Counted from the first letter of the stretch, positions 27,045 through 41,509 are shown. The stretch: 64,000 bases of DNA from Sabulicella glaciei (GCF_026183895.1 NZ_JAPFQI010000003.1:62001-126000); one strand, 5' to 3'. Notes: a model not told the origin generated them from the sequence alone. Made by a program: numbers and translations.

Positions 27045-28009
27045 CAGGCCGCCGGGGCCAGCTGGCGCCGCGCGGCCTGGAGCGCCGCGAAGTCGCGGTC
27101 GGCGTGGTAGGAGGAGCGGGTGAGCGGCGTGGCGCTGACCAGCAGGAACCCCTTGGCCCGCGCCATCGCGGCGTAGTCCTCGAACTCCGCAGGCTCCACG
27201 AAGCGCGCCACGGCGGCGTGCTTCACGGTGGGCTGGAGGTACTGGCCGATCGTCAGGAAATCCACCTCGGCCGAACGCATGTCGTCCATCACCTGCTGCA
27301 CCTCGATCCGCTCCTCCCCCAGCCCGGCCATGAGGCCGGACTTGGTGAAGACCGTGGGGTCCAGCCGCTTCACCCGGTCCAGCAGGCGCAGCGAGTGGTA
27401 GTAGCGCGCCCCCGGCCGGATGTTGGGATACAGGCGCGGCACCGTCTCCAGGTTGTGGTTGAAGACGTCGGGCCGGGCCTCCACCACCACCTCCAGCGCG
27501 CCGTCCTTGCGAAGGAAGTCGGGGGTCAGCACCTCGACCGTCGTGCCGGGCGCAGCCTCGCGGATGGCGGCGATGGTGCGGGCGAAGTGGCGGGCGCCGC
27601 CGTCGCGCAAATCGTCCCGGTCCACGCTGGTCACGACCACGTGGCGCAGCCCCATCTTCGCCACCGCCTCGCCCACCCGGCGCGGCTCGTCCTCGTCCAG
27701 CGCCTTGGGCAGGCCGGTCGCGACGTTGCAGAAGGAGCAGGCGCGGGTGCAGACCTCGCCCATGATCATCATGGTGGCGTGGCGCTGCGACCAGCATTCC
27801 CCGATATTGGGGCAGGCCGCCTCCTCGCAGACCGTGACCAGCTTGCTGTCGCGCATCAGCGCCCGCGTCTCGTGATAGATGGGGCTGGTGGGCGCCTTCA
27901 CCCGTATCCAGGCGGGCTTGCGCTGGATCGGGTTGTCCGGGCGGTGCGCCTTTTCCGGGTGGCGGACAGCCCCCTGAGCGGCGCCGTGGTTGATCTCGAT
28001 GCGGGCCAT
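27044..28009 (-). CDS. lipA: Lipoyl synthase
   Basis: A 321-residue radical SAM enzyme that inserts two sulfurs into protein-bound octanoyl groups to make lipoate for the E2, E1-beta and other lipoyl domains encoded just upstream. The auxiliary cluster cysteines are Cys61, Cys66 and Cys72 ([12 protein letters not shown]), and the SAM cluster is Cys87, Cys91 and Cys94 (CTRACSFC). The C-terminal RSSYHAD supplies the conserved serine ligand. There is no Shine-Dalgarno sequence: a GC-rich hairpin (28010-28036) abuts the ATG. Confidence 0.97.
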   Translation of the reverse strand: MARIEINHGAAQGAVRHPEKAHRPDNPIQRKPAWIRVKAPTSPIYHETRALMRDSKLVTVCEEAACPNIGECWSQRHATMMIMGEVCTRACSFCNVATGLPKALDEDEPRRVGEAVAKMGLRHVVVTSVDRDDLRDGGARHFARTIAAIREAAPGTTVEVLTPDFLRKDGALEVVVEARPDVFNHNLETVPRLYPNIRPGARYYHSLRLLDRVKRLDPTVFTKSGLMAGLGEERIEVQQVMDDMRSAEVDFLTIGQYLQPTVKHAAVARFVEPAEFEDYAAMARAKGFLLVSATPLTRSSYHADRDFAALQAARRQLAPAA

Positions 28010-28036
28010 GGCCGGGCAGATATAGCGTGCCCGGCC
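28010..28036 (-). promoter_or_regulatory. Hairpin and TATA-like box directly before the lipA start
   Basis: A perfect 9-base inverted repeat (28010-28018 with 28028-28036) ends immediately before the lipA ATG. Its 9-base loop holds GCTATATC on the minus strand, a -10-like box whose start site would fall only a few bases before the ATG. Either the hairpin controls lipA translation from the lpd read-through mRNA, or the box drives a leaderless or nearly leaderless lipA transcript. Both readings are inference. Confidence 0.35.
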
Positions 28037-28055
28037 CGTTTACGAACCCCTGCCT

Positions 28056-29450
28056 TCAGATGTGGATCACGCGCCCGTAGGCATCCAGCACCGACTCGTG
28101 CATGGCCTCCGAGATGGTGGGGTGCGGGAAGACCGTGTGCATCAGCTCGGCCTCCGTGGATTCCAGGGTGCGGGCGATGCCATAGCCCTGGATCATCTCG
28201 GTCACCTCGGGGCCGACCATATGGGCGCCCAGCAGCTCCCCGGTCTTGCTGTCGAACACGGTCTTCACGAAGCCTTCCGGCTCGCCCATCGCGATGGCCT
28301 TGCCGTTGCCGATGAAGGGGAAGCGGCCGATCTTCACCTCGTGGCCCTTCTCCTTCGCCCGGGCCTCGGTCAGCCCGACGCTGGCGACCTGGGGGCGGCA
28401 ATAGGTGCAGCCAGGGATGTTCAGCACGTCCATCGGGTGCGGGTGCAGCCCGGCGATCGCCTCGACCGCGATGATCCCCTCGTGGCTCGCCTTGTGGGCC
28501 AGCCAGGGGGCACCGGCCACGTCGCCGATCGCCCAGATGCCCTTTTCCCCGGTGCGGCACATCTCGTCGATGACGACGTTGCCCCGCTCCAGCTTCACCT
28601 TCGTGCCTTCCAGGCCGAGATTCTCGGTGTTGGCGACGATGCCGACGGCGGAGATCAGCCGGTCGGCGGAAATCTCGCTCACCTTGCCGCCCGCCTCGAC
28701 CACGGCCGTGATGCCGTCACCGCCCTTGCGGACGCCCTGGACGCGAGCCTCCGTCAGCACCTTCATGCCCTGCTTCTCGAAGCTCTTGCGGACAAAGGTG
28801 CCGATCTCCGCGTCCTCGACGGGCAGGATGCGATCCATCACCTCGATCAGCGTCACCTCGGCGCCCATGTTCAGGTAGAAGGACGCGAACTCGGAACCGA
28901 TGGCGCCGGAACCGACGACGATCAGCTTCTTCGGCATCACCTCGGGCACCATCGCCTCGCGATAGGACCAGATCAGCTTGCCGTCCGGCTCCATGCCCGG
29001 CAGGACGCGGGCGCGGGAACCGGTGGCCAGGATGATGTCTTTGGCCTGGAGTTCCGTGGCCTTGCCGTCCTTGGCCGTGACCGTCAACTTGCCCGGCCCG
29101 GCCAGCTTGCCGGTGCCGTCGAACACCGTGACCTTGTTCTTCTTCAGCAGGTGCTTCACCCCGCCGGAAAGCTGCCCCGCGACGGCGCGCGACCGCTTGA
29201 TGACCTTGGCGAAGTCGTAGCGCACGTTGTCCGCCGCGAAGCCATAGGCGTCGAGCGTGTGCAGCAGGTGGTTGATCTCCGAGGCGCGCAGCAGCGCCTT
29301 GGTCGGGATGCAGCCCCAGTTGAGGCAGATGCCGCCCAGGTGCTCGCGCTCCACCAGCGCAACCTTCATCTTGAGCTGCGCGCCGCGGATCGCGGCGACG
29401 TAGCCGCCCGGGCCACCGCCTACCACCACCAGGTCGAACTGCTCGGCCAT
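28056..29450 (-). CDS. lpdA: Dihydrolipoamide dehydrogenase (E3)
   Basis: A 464-residue FAD disulfide oxidoreductase that reoxidises dihydrolipoyl groups. FAD-binding GGGPGGYVAA, redox-active Cys42 and Cys47 (ICLNWGCIPTKA), NAD-binding VVGSGAIGSEFASF, and the C-terminal His-Glu pair in FPHPTISEAMHES are all present. The variant CLNWGCIPTK is typical of the pyruvate dehydrogenase-associated E3 of alphaproteobacteria. It lies 3 bases after the GNAT gene. No lipoyl domain is fused to it. Confidence 0.96.
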   Translation of the reverse strand: MAEQFDLVVVGGGPGGYVAAIRGAQLKMKVALVEREHLGGICLNWGCIPTKALLRASEINHLLHTLDAYGFAADNVRYDFAKVIKRSRAVAGQLSGGVKHLLKKNKVTVFDGTGKLAGPGKLTVTAKDGKATELQAKDIILATGSRARVLPGMEPDGKLIWSYREAMVPEVMPKKLIVVGSGAIGSEFASFYLNMGAEVTLIEVMDRILPVEDAEIGTFVRKSFEKQGMKVLTEARVQGVRKGGDGITAVVEAGGKVSEISADRLISAVGIVANTENLGLEGTKVKLERGNVVIDEMCRTGEKGIWAIGDVAGAPWLAHKASHEGIIAVEAIAGLHPHPMDVLNIPGCTYCRPQVASVGLTEARAKEKGHEVKIGRFPFIGNGKAIAMGEPEGFVKTVFDSKTGELLGAHMVGPEVTEMIQGYGIARTLESTEAELMHTVFPHPTISEAMHESVLDAYGRVIHI

Positions 29451-29453
29451 GTC

Positions 29454-29933
29454 TCAGCCTCCTTGCGCCAGGCGGGCCAGGGCGGGGCCGCTGACGCGCA
29501 TGTCGGTCCATTCGTTGCGGGGCACGGCGCCCATCGCCTCGTAGGCGGCGATGGCCGGCGCGTTCCAGTCCAGCACGTTCCACTCGAGATGCGCGCAGCC
29601 TTCCGCGACCGCACGCTGCGCCACCGCCGCGAAGGCAGCGCGGGCGATGCCCTTCCGGCGGTGCTCCGGCTCCACGAAGATGTCCTCGATCCACAGCCCC
29701 GGCTTGCCGGCGAAGGTCGAGAAGGTGCGGGCGACGACGCAGACGGCTACGACCCGTCCCTCCAATTCGCACAGCATCGCCTCGGCCTCCGGCGCGGGGC
29801 CGAAGAAGGCGCGCTCGTAATCCGCCACGATCGCCGTGAACTCGTGCGGGATGCGCTCATACTCCGCCAGCGCGCGGACGAGGCGGAGGATCTCCGGGAC
29901 GTCCGCCTTCGTGGTCGCGCGCCAGCGAAACAT
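29454..29933 (-). CDS. GNAT N-acetyltransferase embedded in the PDH operon
   Basis: A 159-residue GNAT protein resembling diamine acetyltransferases. The N-terminal WRATTKADVPEILRLVRALAEYE, the central GLWIEDIFVEPEHRRKGIA (acetyl-CoA pyrophosphate loop) and the later WNVLDWNAPAIAAYEAMGA show the complete fold. It sits 5 bases after pdhC and 3 bases before lpdA, so it is almost certainly co-transcribed with the complex. A polyamine substrate is suggested by similarity only. Confidence 0.9.
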   Translation of the reverse strand: MFRWRATTKADVPEILRLVRALAEYERIPHEFTAIVADYERAFFGPAPEAEAMLCELEGRVVAVCVVARTFSTFAGKPGLWIEDIFVEPEHRRKGIARAAFAAVAQRAVAEGCAHLEWNVLDWNAPAIAAYEAMGAVPRNEWTDMRVSGPALARLAQGG

Positions 29934-29938
29934 GGGCT

Positions 29939-31348
29939 CTAGAGCATCAGGCTCAGCGGGGTCTCGATCAGCCCCTTGAGGGTCTGCATGAACTCAGCCG
30001 CCAGGGCGCCGTCGATCACGCGATGGTCCACGGAAAGCTGGCAGGTCATCACGGTGGCGATGGCCAGCGCGCCGTCCTTCACCACCGGCCGCTGCTCGCC
30101 CGCGCCCACGGCCAGGATGCCGGCCTGGGGCGGGTTGATGATCGCGGCGAAGTGGCTGACCCCGTACATGCCCATGTTGGAGATGCTGAACCCGCCGCCC
30201 TGGAACTCGTCCGGCTTCAGCTTGCCGGACTTGGCGCGGGCGGCGAGGTCCTTCATCTCGTTGGAGATGGCCGACAGCCCCTTGCGGTCTGCCTGCCGGA
30301 CGATCGGCGTGATGAGCCCGTCCGGGATCGCCACCGCGACCGAGATGTCCACGTCGTCGAATTGCAGGATCGCGTCATCGGTCCAGGCGGCGTTCACCTG
30401 CGGGTGGCGGCGCAGCGCCACGGCGCAGGCTTTGATGACGAGGTCGTTCACCGAAAGCTTGAAGGCTCCCCGCCCCTCCTTGGGGGAGGAGGCGTTGAGC
30501 TGGCCGCGCAGCTTCAGCAGCGCGTCCAGCTCGATGTCCATCGCCACGTAGAAATGCGGGATGGTGGATTTCGACTCCGACAGGCGGCGGGCGATGACCT
30601 TCCGCATGGAGGAGTTGGGCACCGCCTTGTGGGCGGCGGTGATGGCGACGGGCGCGGGCTTCGGCGCGGCCGGGGCGGCGGGAGCCGGCGCCGGGGCGGC
30701 AGCCTCACGCGGGCCGGCGGCCGGGGCCTCGGACTTCGCGACGGGGCGGTTCATCGCCGCCTCGATATCCGCCTTCACGATGCGCCCCTGTGGCCCGGAG
30801 CCCTCGATGCCTGCGAGATCCAGCCCCGCCTGCTGCGCCATGCGCCGCGCGAGCGGCGAGGCGAAGACGCGGTCGCCCTGCGGCTGCGGCATCGGCGCGG
30901 GCTGGGTGCTGCCGGAGGATGTGGGCATGGGCGGCGGCACGGGCTGCTCCGCCGCGCCTTCCACCTTGCCGCCCGCATCCTTCACGGCTTCCAGCGCCGG
31001 GGCCTGCGAGGCGCTGGGCGAGGGCTTGTTGCCGGCATCGTCGGCCGCGCCGGCCGCGCCGGCCGCCTGGGTGGCGGGCTTCCCGCCGCCTTCCGGCACG
31101 GCCTCGCCCGGCTCCACCAGCACGGCGATCACCTGGTTGACCTTCACCCCCTCGGTGCCGCCCTGGACGAGGATCTTGCCCAGGACGCCCTCGTCCACCG
31201 CTTCGACTTCCATCGTCGCCTTGTCGGTCTCGATCTCGGCGATGACGTCACCGGACTTGACCGTGTCGCCTTCGTTCTTCAGCCAGCGCGCCAGCGTCCC
31301 CTCTGTCATGGTGGGGCTCAGCGCGGGCATCAGGATGTCCGTGGCCAT
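29939..31348 (-). CDS. pdhC: Pyruvate dehydrogenase E2, dihydrolipoamide acetyltransferase
   Basis: A 469-residue E2. One N-terminal lipoyl domain carries lipoyl-Lys43 ([12 protein letters not shown]). A Pro/Ala-rich linker leads to the peripheral subunit-binding domain ([20 protein letters not shown]), a second linker follows, and the catalytic domain ends with His442 in HRVIDGAL. It forms the core of the complex and transfers acetyl groups to CoA. It is 13 bases after pdhB. Confidence 0.96.
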   Translation of the reverse strand: MATDILMPALSPTMTEGTLARWLKNEGDTVKSGDVIAEIETDKATMEVEAVDEGVLGKILVQGGTEGVKVNQVIAVLVEPGEAVPEGGGKPATQAAGAAGAADDAGNKPSPSASQAPALEAVKDAGGKVEGAAEQPVPPPMPTSSGSTQPAPMPQPQGDRVFASPLARRMAQQAGLDLAGIEGSGPQGRIVKADIEAAMNRPVAKSEAPAAGPREAAAPAPAPAAPAAPKPAPVAITAAHKAVPNSSMRKVIARRLSESKSTIPHFYVAMDIELDALLKLRGQLNASSPKEGRGAFKLSVNDLVIKACAVALRRHPQVNAAWTDDAILQFDDVDISVAVAIPDGLITPIVRQADRKGLSAISNEMKDLAARAKSGKLKPDEFQGGGFSISNMGMYGVSHFAAIINPPQAGILAVGAGEQRPVVKDGALAIATVMTCQLSVDHRVIDGALAAEFMQTLKGLIETPLSLML

Positions 31349-31361
31349 GTGAGTCGTCCCC

Positions 31362-32783
<1,422 letters not shown>

Positions 32784-32784
32784 C

Positions 32785-33804
32785 TCAGCGCGCCTCCTCG
32801 ATCAGCACGTCGGTCCACAGCTCGCTTTCCGGCGGCTCGGGGCTTTGCTGGGCGAAATCCGCGCTGTCCTGCACGATGGCCTTCACCTCGTCGTCGATCG
32901 CCTTGAGGTCGGCCTCCGTCATGCCCATGGCGAGGAGGTCGTTGCGCGCCATTTCCAGGCAGTCGTGCTGCTCGCGCATCTTCTGCACCTCGTCGCGGGT
33001 GCGGTACTTCGCCGGGTCGGACATGGAGTGGCCGCGGTAGCGGTAGGTCTTCATCTCCAGCAGGTACGGGCCGTTGCCGGCGCGGCAATGCGCGACCGCG
33101 CGCTGCGCCGCCTCGTGCACGGTCTGCACGTTCATGCCGTCCACCTGCTCGCCCGGGATGCCCCAGGGGGAACCGTTCTTGGACAGGTCCTTGGAGGCGG
33201 AGGCGCGCTCGACGCTCGTGCCCATGCCGTACTTGTTGTTCTCGATGATGAAGATGCAGGGCAGCTTCATCAGCGCGGCCAGGTTGAAGCTCTCATAGAC
33301 CTGGCCCTGGTTCGACGCGCCCTCGCCGAAATAGGTCAGGGCGACGTTGTCGCTGCCCCGGTACATGTTGGCGAAGGCCAGCCCGGCGCCGAGCGAGACC
33401 TGCGCGCCCACGATACCGTGGCCACCGAAGAACCCCTTCTCGCGCGAGAACATGTGCATGCTCCCGCCCTTGCCCTTGGAATAGCCGCCGATCCGCCCGG
33501 TCAGCTCCGCCATCACGCCGCGCGCCTCCATGCCCGTGGCGAGCATGTGGCCGTGGTCGCGGTAGGAGGTGATGACCTGGTCGCCCTCCTTGAGAGCCAG
33601 CTGCATGCCCACCACCACGGCCTCCTGGCCGATGTAGAGGTGGCAGAACCCGCCGATCAGGCCCATGCCGTAGAGCTGACCGGCCTTCTCCTCAAAGCGG
33701 CGGATCAGCAGCATGTCCCGGTAGGCGGTGAGGAGCTTGTCCCGGCCCATCGCCGGTTCCTTCGCGGCCTTGCCGCGTCGCTTCGTGGCGGGCTCGGTGG
33801 ACAT
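32785..33804 (-). CDS. pdhA: Pyruvate dehydrogenase E1 alpha
   Basis: A 339-residue thiamine-diphosphate enzyme subunit that decarboxylates pyruvate together with Pdh[50 protein letters not shown] and the phosphorylation-loop-like [11 protein letters not shown] are present. The usual GDG of the thiamine diphosphate/Mg motif reads GEG ([11 protein letters not shown]...ENN), so the first metal-ligand Asp is Glu here. AGGAGGAG lies 4 bases before the ATG at 33804. It is the first gene of the PDH run and has an AT-rich leader with two inverted repeats. Confidence 0.96.
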   Translation of the reverse strand: MSTEPATKRRGKAAKEPAMGRDKLLTAYRDMLLIRRFEEKAGQLYGMGLIGGFCHLYIGQEAVVVGMQLALKEGDQVITSYRDHGHMLATGMEARGVMAELTGRIGGYSKGKGGSMHMFSREKGFFGGHGIVGAQVSLGAGLAFANMYRGSDNVALTYFGEGASNQGQVYESFNLAALMKLPCIFIIENNKYGMGTSVERASASKDLSKNGSPWGIPGEQVDGMNVQTVHEAAQRAVAHCRAGNGPYLLEMKTYRYRGHSMSDPAKYRTRDEVQKMREQHDCLEMARNDLLAMGMTEADLKAIDDEVKAIVQDSADFAQQSPEPPESELWTDVLIEEAR

Positions 33805-33870
33805 CGGCTCCTCCTGGGCTTGTCGTTCCGACTTAAGGCCGAGGAAGGCGAGCCGCAAGCAGTCCCCGGC

Positions 33871-33923
33871 GCGAAACCCAAGGTTTCGCAACGCAAAAAG
33901 AGATTTAACTTAATTACAGTTAA
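33871..33923 (-). promoter_or_regulatory. pdhA leader: two inverted repeats in an AT-rich promoter region
   Basis: The 143-base gap between ftsB and pdhA holds two symmetrical elements. 33905-33923 is TTAACT-7-AGTTAA in an AT-rich block, likely at the promoter. 33871-33878 and 33882-33889 are perfect 8-base arms (GCGAAACC/GGTTTCGC) around a 3-base loop, downstream in the presumed 5' leader. Either could be an operator for control of pyruvate dehydrogenase. A small hairpin at 33924-33939 follows the ftsB end and might act as a weak terminator. No -35/-10 pair is convincing. Confidence 0.45.
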
Positions 33924-33947
33924 AGGCGTTGAATCGCCTAGTTTCGC

Positions 33948-34280
33948 TCAGAAAACCCGCTGCCCGGGCAGGTAGGGGATCACGATCTCGTCCCGCTGGG
34001 TGAGGTTCAGCAGGGCCCGGGCGCGCTCCTCCAGCTGGTCCTGGTCGATCATCTCGCCGCGCAGCGCATTGACCCGACGCTCGGCGGCCTCGCGCTCCTC
34101 GGTGGCTCGTGTCAGGTGGATGCGGGCCTCAGCGATCTCGATGACGCGTGCCTCGCGCGCGATCAAACCGCGCTCCCCATGCGAGGCGTGCCAGAGGAAG
34201 AACGCGGTCATGGCCGACAACACCACCGGCGCAGCCAAAAGCCGCACGGCACGACCCAGCGCCCGCTTCACCCGCTGCAT
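33948..34280 (-). CDS. ftsB: FtsB/DivIC septum formation initiator
   Basis: A 110-residue divisome protein. A basic N-terminus precedes one membrane helix (LLAAPVVLSAMTAFFLWHA), then a periplasmic coiled coil (about residues 40-85, rich in Glu/Arg heptads) and a short C-terminal tail. It links FtsL and FtsQ in the division complex. The ATG at 34280 is preferred because GGGGAG lies 6 bases upstream. An in-frame ATG at 34301 lacks a good site. Its place between eno and pdhA is the standard alphaproteobacterial order. Confidence 0.9.
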   Translation of the reverse strand: MQRVKRALGRAVRLLAAPVVLSAMTAFFLWHASHGERGLIAREARVIEIAEARIHLTRATEEREAAERRVNALRGEMIDQDQLEERARALLNLTQRDEIVIPYLPGQRVF

Positions 34281-34439
34281 GAAAATCTCCCCAACCCCCA
34301 TGCCGCAGCCCCCCGGCGCGGCAAGGACAGATTCTCATGCAAGCGGCGCGGTGTCCAGCGCGATTGGGGCGGCCGAACGCAGGAAGTCAGCGGATTTTAG
34401 CAGGATGCCGCCCGCGGACGGCACCCCGCGGCGCGTGGA

Positions 34440-37487
<3,048 letters not shown>

Positions 37488-37491
<4 letters not shown>

Positions 37492-39755
37492 AGATCTGCC
37501 TCCTCACCCACGATTTGGCCGGCCCCATCCGCAATGGCGGCATCGGCACCGCCTTCACGGCCCTGGCCGAGGAACTCGCCGAGGCGGGGCACGAGGTCAC
37601 GATCCTCTACCCTTCCGGCTTCACGGAGACGCAGCCCCTTTCCGCCTGGATGGAGGACTACGCCGCGCGCGGCATCCGCCTCGAATCCCTGCACCACGAG
37701 GGGGACGAGGCGCGGCAATCCCTGGCTGCCGCGCACTGGCTGATGGCGCGCGATTTCGACGTGGTGCACTACCACGAATGGCGCGGCATCGGTTTCTTCG
37801 CCGCGGCCGCCCGGCGCGCCGGGCTGGGGCTGCGCCGCACCGCGCTGGTCTGCCAGCTCCATTCGCCCACCGCCTGGCACCGCCGCAACAGCCACGACTT
37901 CGCCGCGACGCCCGAGGCCGCCGCGACCTCCTTCATGGAGCGCCGCTCGGCCGAGCTGGCCGACCTCGTCTTCTCGCCCAGCCGCTACCTCGTGGATTGG
38001 GTGGCGAAGGAGGGGTGGCGCCTGCCGGCACGGACACGCGTCCATCCTAACCTGCTTCCCGCCCATTTCGCGGCCGGCCGCCCCGAGCCCCGCGCGGTGC
38101 GCGAGCCGGTGTTCTTCGGCCGGCTGGAGGAGCGCAAGGGGCTCGACCTGTTCTGCGCCGCCATCACGCGCCTCGTGCGCGAGGGGCAGGCGCCGGAGCG
38201 CGTCGCCTTTCTCGGCAAGATCGGGGAGGCGGGGGGCGAGGACGCCCTGTCCTTTATCGCGCGCGCGGCGCGAAGCTGGCCCTTCCCCTGGGAGGTGCGG
38301 AACGAGCTGGACGTGGCCGGCGCGCGCGCCTTCCTGGCCGAGCCCGGGCGCATCGCCGTCATCGCCTCCGTCACGGAGAACTCGCCCTACACCGTGCTGG
38401 AATGCCTCGCGGCCGGCACGCCCTTCCTGGGCCCCGAGGTGGGCGGCATCCCGGAGCTGGTGCTGGAGGAGGACCGCCCCCTCGCCCTGTACCGCCGCGA
38501 CGAGGAAGGCTTGGCCGCGCGCCTCGCCGCCGTGCTGGAAGGCGGCACCGCCGCGGTGCGCCCCGCCGTGTCCTTCGCCGAGACGCGCGAGGCGTGGCGC
38601 GCCATGCAGCACGAGGCCGCCGCCCTCGCCCCCCTGCCCGACCCGCCCGCCGACGCGCCCCTCGTTTCCGTGGTGCTCTGCACCTACAACCGCCCCGTGC
38701 TGCTGGCCGAGGCGCTGACGAGCCTGGAGGCCCAGACCTGGCCGAATCTGGAGGTCGTGGTGGTGGACGACTGCAGCCCGGACCCGGCCGCGCGGCGTTT
38801 CCTCGGCGCGATCGAGCCGCGCCTCGCCGCACGCGGCTGGCGCCTCGTCCGGCACGAGGCGAATCGCTATCTCGGCGCCGCGCGCAACACCGGCGTGGCC
38901 CATGCGACGGGCCGCTACGTCCTGTTCATGGATGACGACAACATCGCCTATCCGTGGATGGTGGAGCGCTACGTGCGCGCAGCCCAGGCCTCGGGGGCGG
39001 GCATCCTTTCCTGCCAGATCCACGTCTTCTCCGGCGAGGGGCGCGGCCCCGCCCACCACCCCGCCGAGCCGAATGACTGGATCCCCCTCGGCGGGCCGGC
39101 AGAGCTCGGCTTCCTGCAGAACTGCTTCGGCGATGCGGGCTTCCTCGTCCGTCGCGACCTGTTCGACGCGCTGGGCGGCTTCACCACCGAGCGCGCGGCC
39201 TTCGAGGATTGGGAGTTCCTACTGCGCGCCGCGCTGCACGGCGAGGAGATCCTTTGCCTGCCCGAGGCGCTCTACCACTACCGCGCCGCCGCGGGGGGCA
39301 TGCTGCGCGGCATGACGCGGCACCAGGCTTGGCGCAGCCATGCGCGCATCGCCCGCGCCTGGCGGGGGGCGGAACTCCCCGCGCTGCGCGAGGCGCTGTC
39401 CGTCGCGATGGAGATCATGGTGGCGCCGCGCTACCCGGCTCCGCCCGGCGACCTCGTCACCGCGAACGGCGCCGCGCCCTTCGCCGCCCTGGCGCGCCGA
39501 CTCGCCGCCGAGGGGCATCCGGCGGCCGCGCCGCTGATGGAGCAGGCCTGCCGCCTCGCACCCGGCGACGTGGCGCTGCGGCTGGAACGCCTCGCCCTGC
39601 CCGGTGCGGGCGAGGCGGGGGTGATGGCCCTGGCCGGGCTGGTTACCCCCGGCGACCGCCCGCGCGCCGCCCCCGCCCTGGCCGCGCTGCGCGAGGCCGG
39701 GAAGGACGAGGCGGCCGCGCTGCTCGAATCCTACCTCCAGGCCGCCGTCGCGTGA
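37488..39755 (+). CDS. Two-domain glycosyltransferase, GT4-GT2 fusion
   Basis: A 755-residue fusion. Residues 1-370 form a GT4 (GT-B fold) enzyme: KICLLTHDLAGPIRNGGIGT at the acceptor site, FFGRLEERKGLDLF near 207, and the nucleotide-sugar site ENSPYTVLECLAAGTPFLG near 296-320. From about residue 390 a GT2 (GT-A) domain begins: SVVLCTYNRPVLLAEAL, VVVDDCSPD, and the metal-binding DDD near 480 (LFMDDDN). The last 130 residues are helical and unassigned. The GTG start overlaps the previous stop and its own stop overlaps the next GTG, so three genes are coupled. It probably adds two sugars in sequence to a surface glycan. Confidence 0.88.
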
Positions 39756-41509
39756 CCTGGAGGGCGACGCTGCGCGACGCGGCCTCCCTCGCCCTGCCCT
39801 TCTGGCGCTCGCCCGAGAAGGGCAAGGCCTGGACCCTGCTGCTGGTCGTGGTGGGGCTGAACCTCGCCCTGGTGGCGATGGCGGTGCTGCTCTCCTTCTG
39901 GAACCGCGAGTTCTTCAACGCACTGGAGGCGCGCGACGCGGAGCGCTTCACTGCCCTGCTCTTCACCTGGGCGGAGACCGACAGCGGCACCATGCCTGGC
40001 TTTGCCTGGATCGCCGCGCTGTACATCCTCGTCGCAGTCTATGCCCTCTACCTGCGCCAGGCCTTGCAGATCCGCTGGCGGCGCTGGCTGACCGAGGGGA
40101 TGCTGGATCAATGGCTGGCGGAGCGGGCCCATTACCGCCTGTCGCTGGATGCGGGCGAGGCCGACAACCCGGACCAGCGCGTGTCGGAGGACGCCAAGCT
40201 CTTCGTGGACATGACGCTGACGCTGGGGCTCGGCCTCATGCGCTCCGTGGTGACGCTGCTTTCCTTCCTGTTCGTGCTGTGGTCGCTGTCGGACAGCGTC
40301 ACGATCCTCGGGGTGACGATCCCCGGCTACCTCGTCTGGGTAGCGATCCTGTATGCCGGGCTTGGCACCTGGCTCGCGCACCTGATCGGGCGGCCGCTGG
40401 CGCGGCTCAACTTCCGGCAACAGCGCGTGGAGGCGGATTTCCGCTACGCCCTGGTCCGGTTCCGCGACGGCAGCGAGGGCATCGCCCTGCACCGTGGCGA
40501 GACGGCGGAGCGCACGGGGCTGATGGGCCGCTTCGCCGCGGTGATGGCGAACTGGTGGGATCTGATGGTGGCCACCAAGCGGCTAACCTTCTTCACCACC
40601 GGCTACACCCAGGTCGCCATCGTCTTTCCCTTCGTGGTCGCCGCCCCCGCCTTCTTCGCCGGGCGTATCCCGCTCGGCGGGCTGACCCAGACCGCCAGCG
40701 CCTTTGGCGAGGTGCAGGGCGCCCTGTCCTGGATCGTGGACAACTATGCCGCCCTGACCGAATGGCGCGCCACGGTGACGCGGCTTTCCGGCTTCCGCCG
40801 CGCGCTGGATGCGGCGCGGGCCCATGCCGGCGAGGGGGTGAAGGCCGCCGCCACGCCGGGCGACACGCTGCGCCTGGACGCCGTCTCCATTGCCCTGCCC
40901 GATGGGCGCACGCTGCTGCAGGCGGACCATGCGGAGATTGGCCCCGGCGAGCGGGTCCTGGTCACCGGCCCATCCGGCTCCGGCAAGTCCACCCTGTTCC
41001 GCGCCATCGCCGGGATCTGGCCTTTCGGCTCGGGGCGGGTAGAGGTTCCAGAGGGGGCGCGGGCGATGTTCCTGCCGCAGCGCCCCTACCTGCCGCTCGG
41101 CACGCTGCGCCGGGCCGTGTGCTACCCCTCCGCCCCGGACTCCCTGGACGAGAGCGACCTGCGCGAGGCGATGGAACTCGCCGGCCTCGCCCATCTCCTG
41201 CCGCGCCTCGACGAGGAGGATGCCTGGGGGGCGCGGCTTTCGGGGGGGGAGCAGCAGCGCCTCGCCCTGGCGCGGGCGCTGCTGAACCGGCCGGACTGGC
41301 TGTTCCTGGACGAAGCGACGGCCAGCCTCGACCCGGCCATGGAGCGCCGCCTCTACGAGTTGCTGCTGAAGCGCCTGCCCGGCCTCACCCTCGTCTCCAT
41401 CGCGCACCGCCCCGGCGTGGCCGAGTTCCACACGCGGCGCTGGGAGGTGCGGGACGGCAGGCTCTATGCGGGGGTGGACTCCAGCACGGACAGCACCGCC
41501 GCGCCGTAG
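39752..41509 (+). CDS. ABC transporter with fused membrane and ATPase domains (YddA/ABC_membrane_2 type)
   Basis: A 585-residue half transporter. About five to six N-terminal helices (LLLVVVGLNLALVAMAVLLS first) include the family segment WNREFFNALEARD. The C-terminal ATPase has Walker A GPSGSGKST, Q-loop LPQRPYLPLG, signature LSGGEQQR and Walker B WLFLDEATASLD. This architecture matches E. coli YddA, SbmA/BacA relatives and peroxisomal ABCD proteins. Coupling to the glycosyltransferase gene (GTGA) suggests export of a glycan or lipid-linked product, but peptide or vitamin transport is equally compatible. Its 3' end overlaps recQ by 46 bases. Confidence 0.85.
   Translation: MTWRATLRDAASLALPFWRSPEKGKAWTLLLVVVGLNLALVAMAVLLSFWNREFFNALEARDAERFTALLFTWAETDSGTMPGFAWIAALYILVAVYALYLRQALQIRWRRWLTEGMLDQWLAERAHYRLSLDAGEADNPDQRVSEDAKLFVDMTLTLGLGLMRSVVTLLSFLFVLWSLSDSVTILGVTIPGYLVWVAILYAGLGTWLAHLIGRPLARLNFRQQRVEADFRYALVRFRDGSEGIALHRGETAERTGLMGRFAAVMANWWDLMVATKRLTFFTTGYTQVAIVFPFVVAAPAFFAGRIPLGGLTQTASAFGEVQGALSWIVDNYAALTEWRATVTRLSGFRRALDAARAHAGEGVKAAATPGDTLRLDAVSIALPDGRTLLQADHAEIGPGERVLVTGPSGSGKSTLFRAIAGIWPFGSGRVEVPEGARAMFLPQRPYLPLGTLRRAVCYPSAPDSLDESDLREAMELAGLAHLLPRLDEEDAWGARLSGGEQQRLALARALLNRPDWLFLDEATASLDPAMERRLYELLLKRLPGLTLVSIAHRPGVAEFHTRRWEVRDGRLYAGVDSSTDSTAAP

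Noticed and set aside
28062-29942. A 626-codon plus-strand frame opposite lpdA and the GNAT gene
   Set aside because: It has no recognisable motif and exactly mirrors lpdA codon structure, so it is an antisense shadow.
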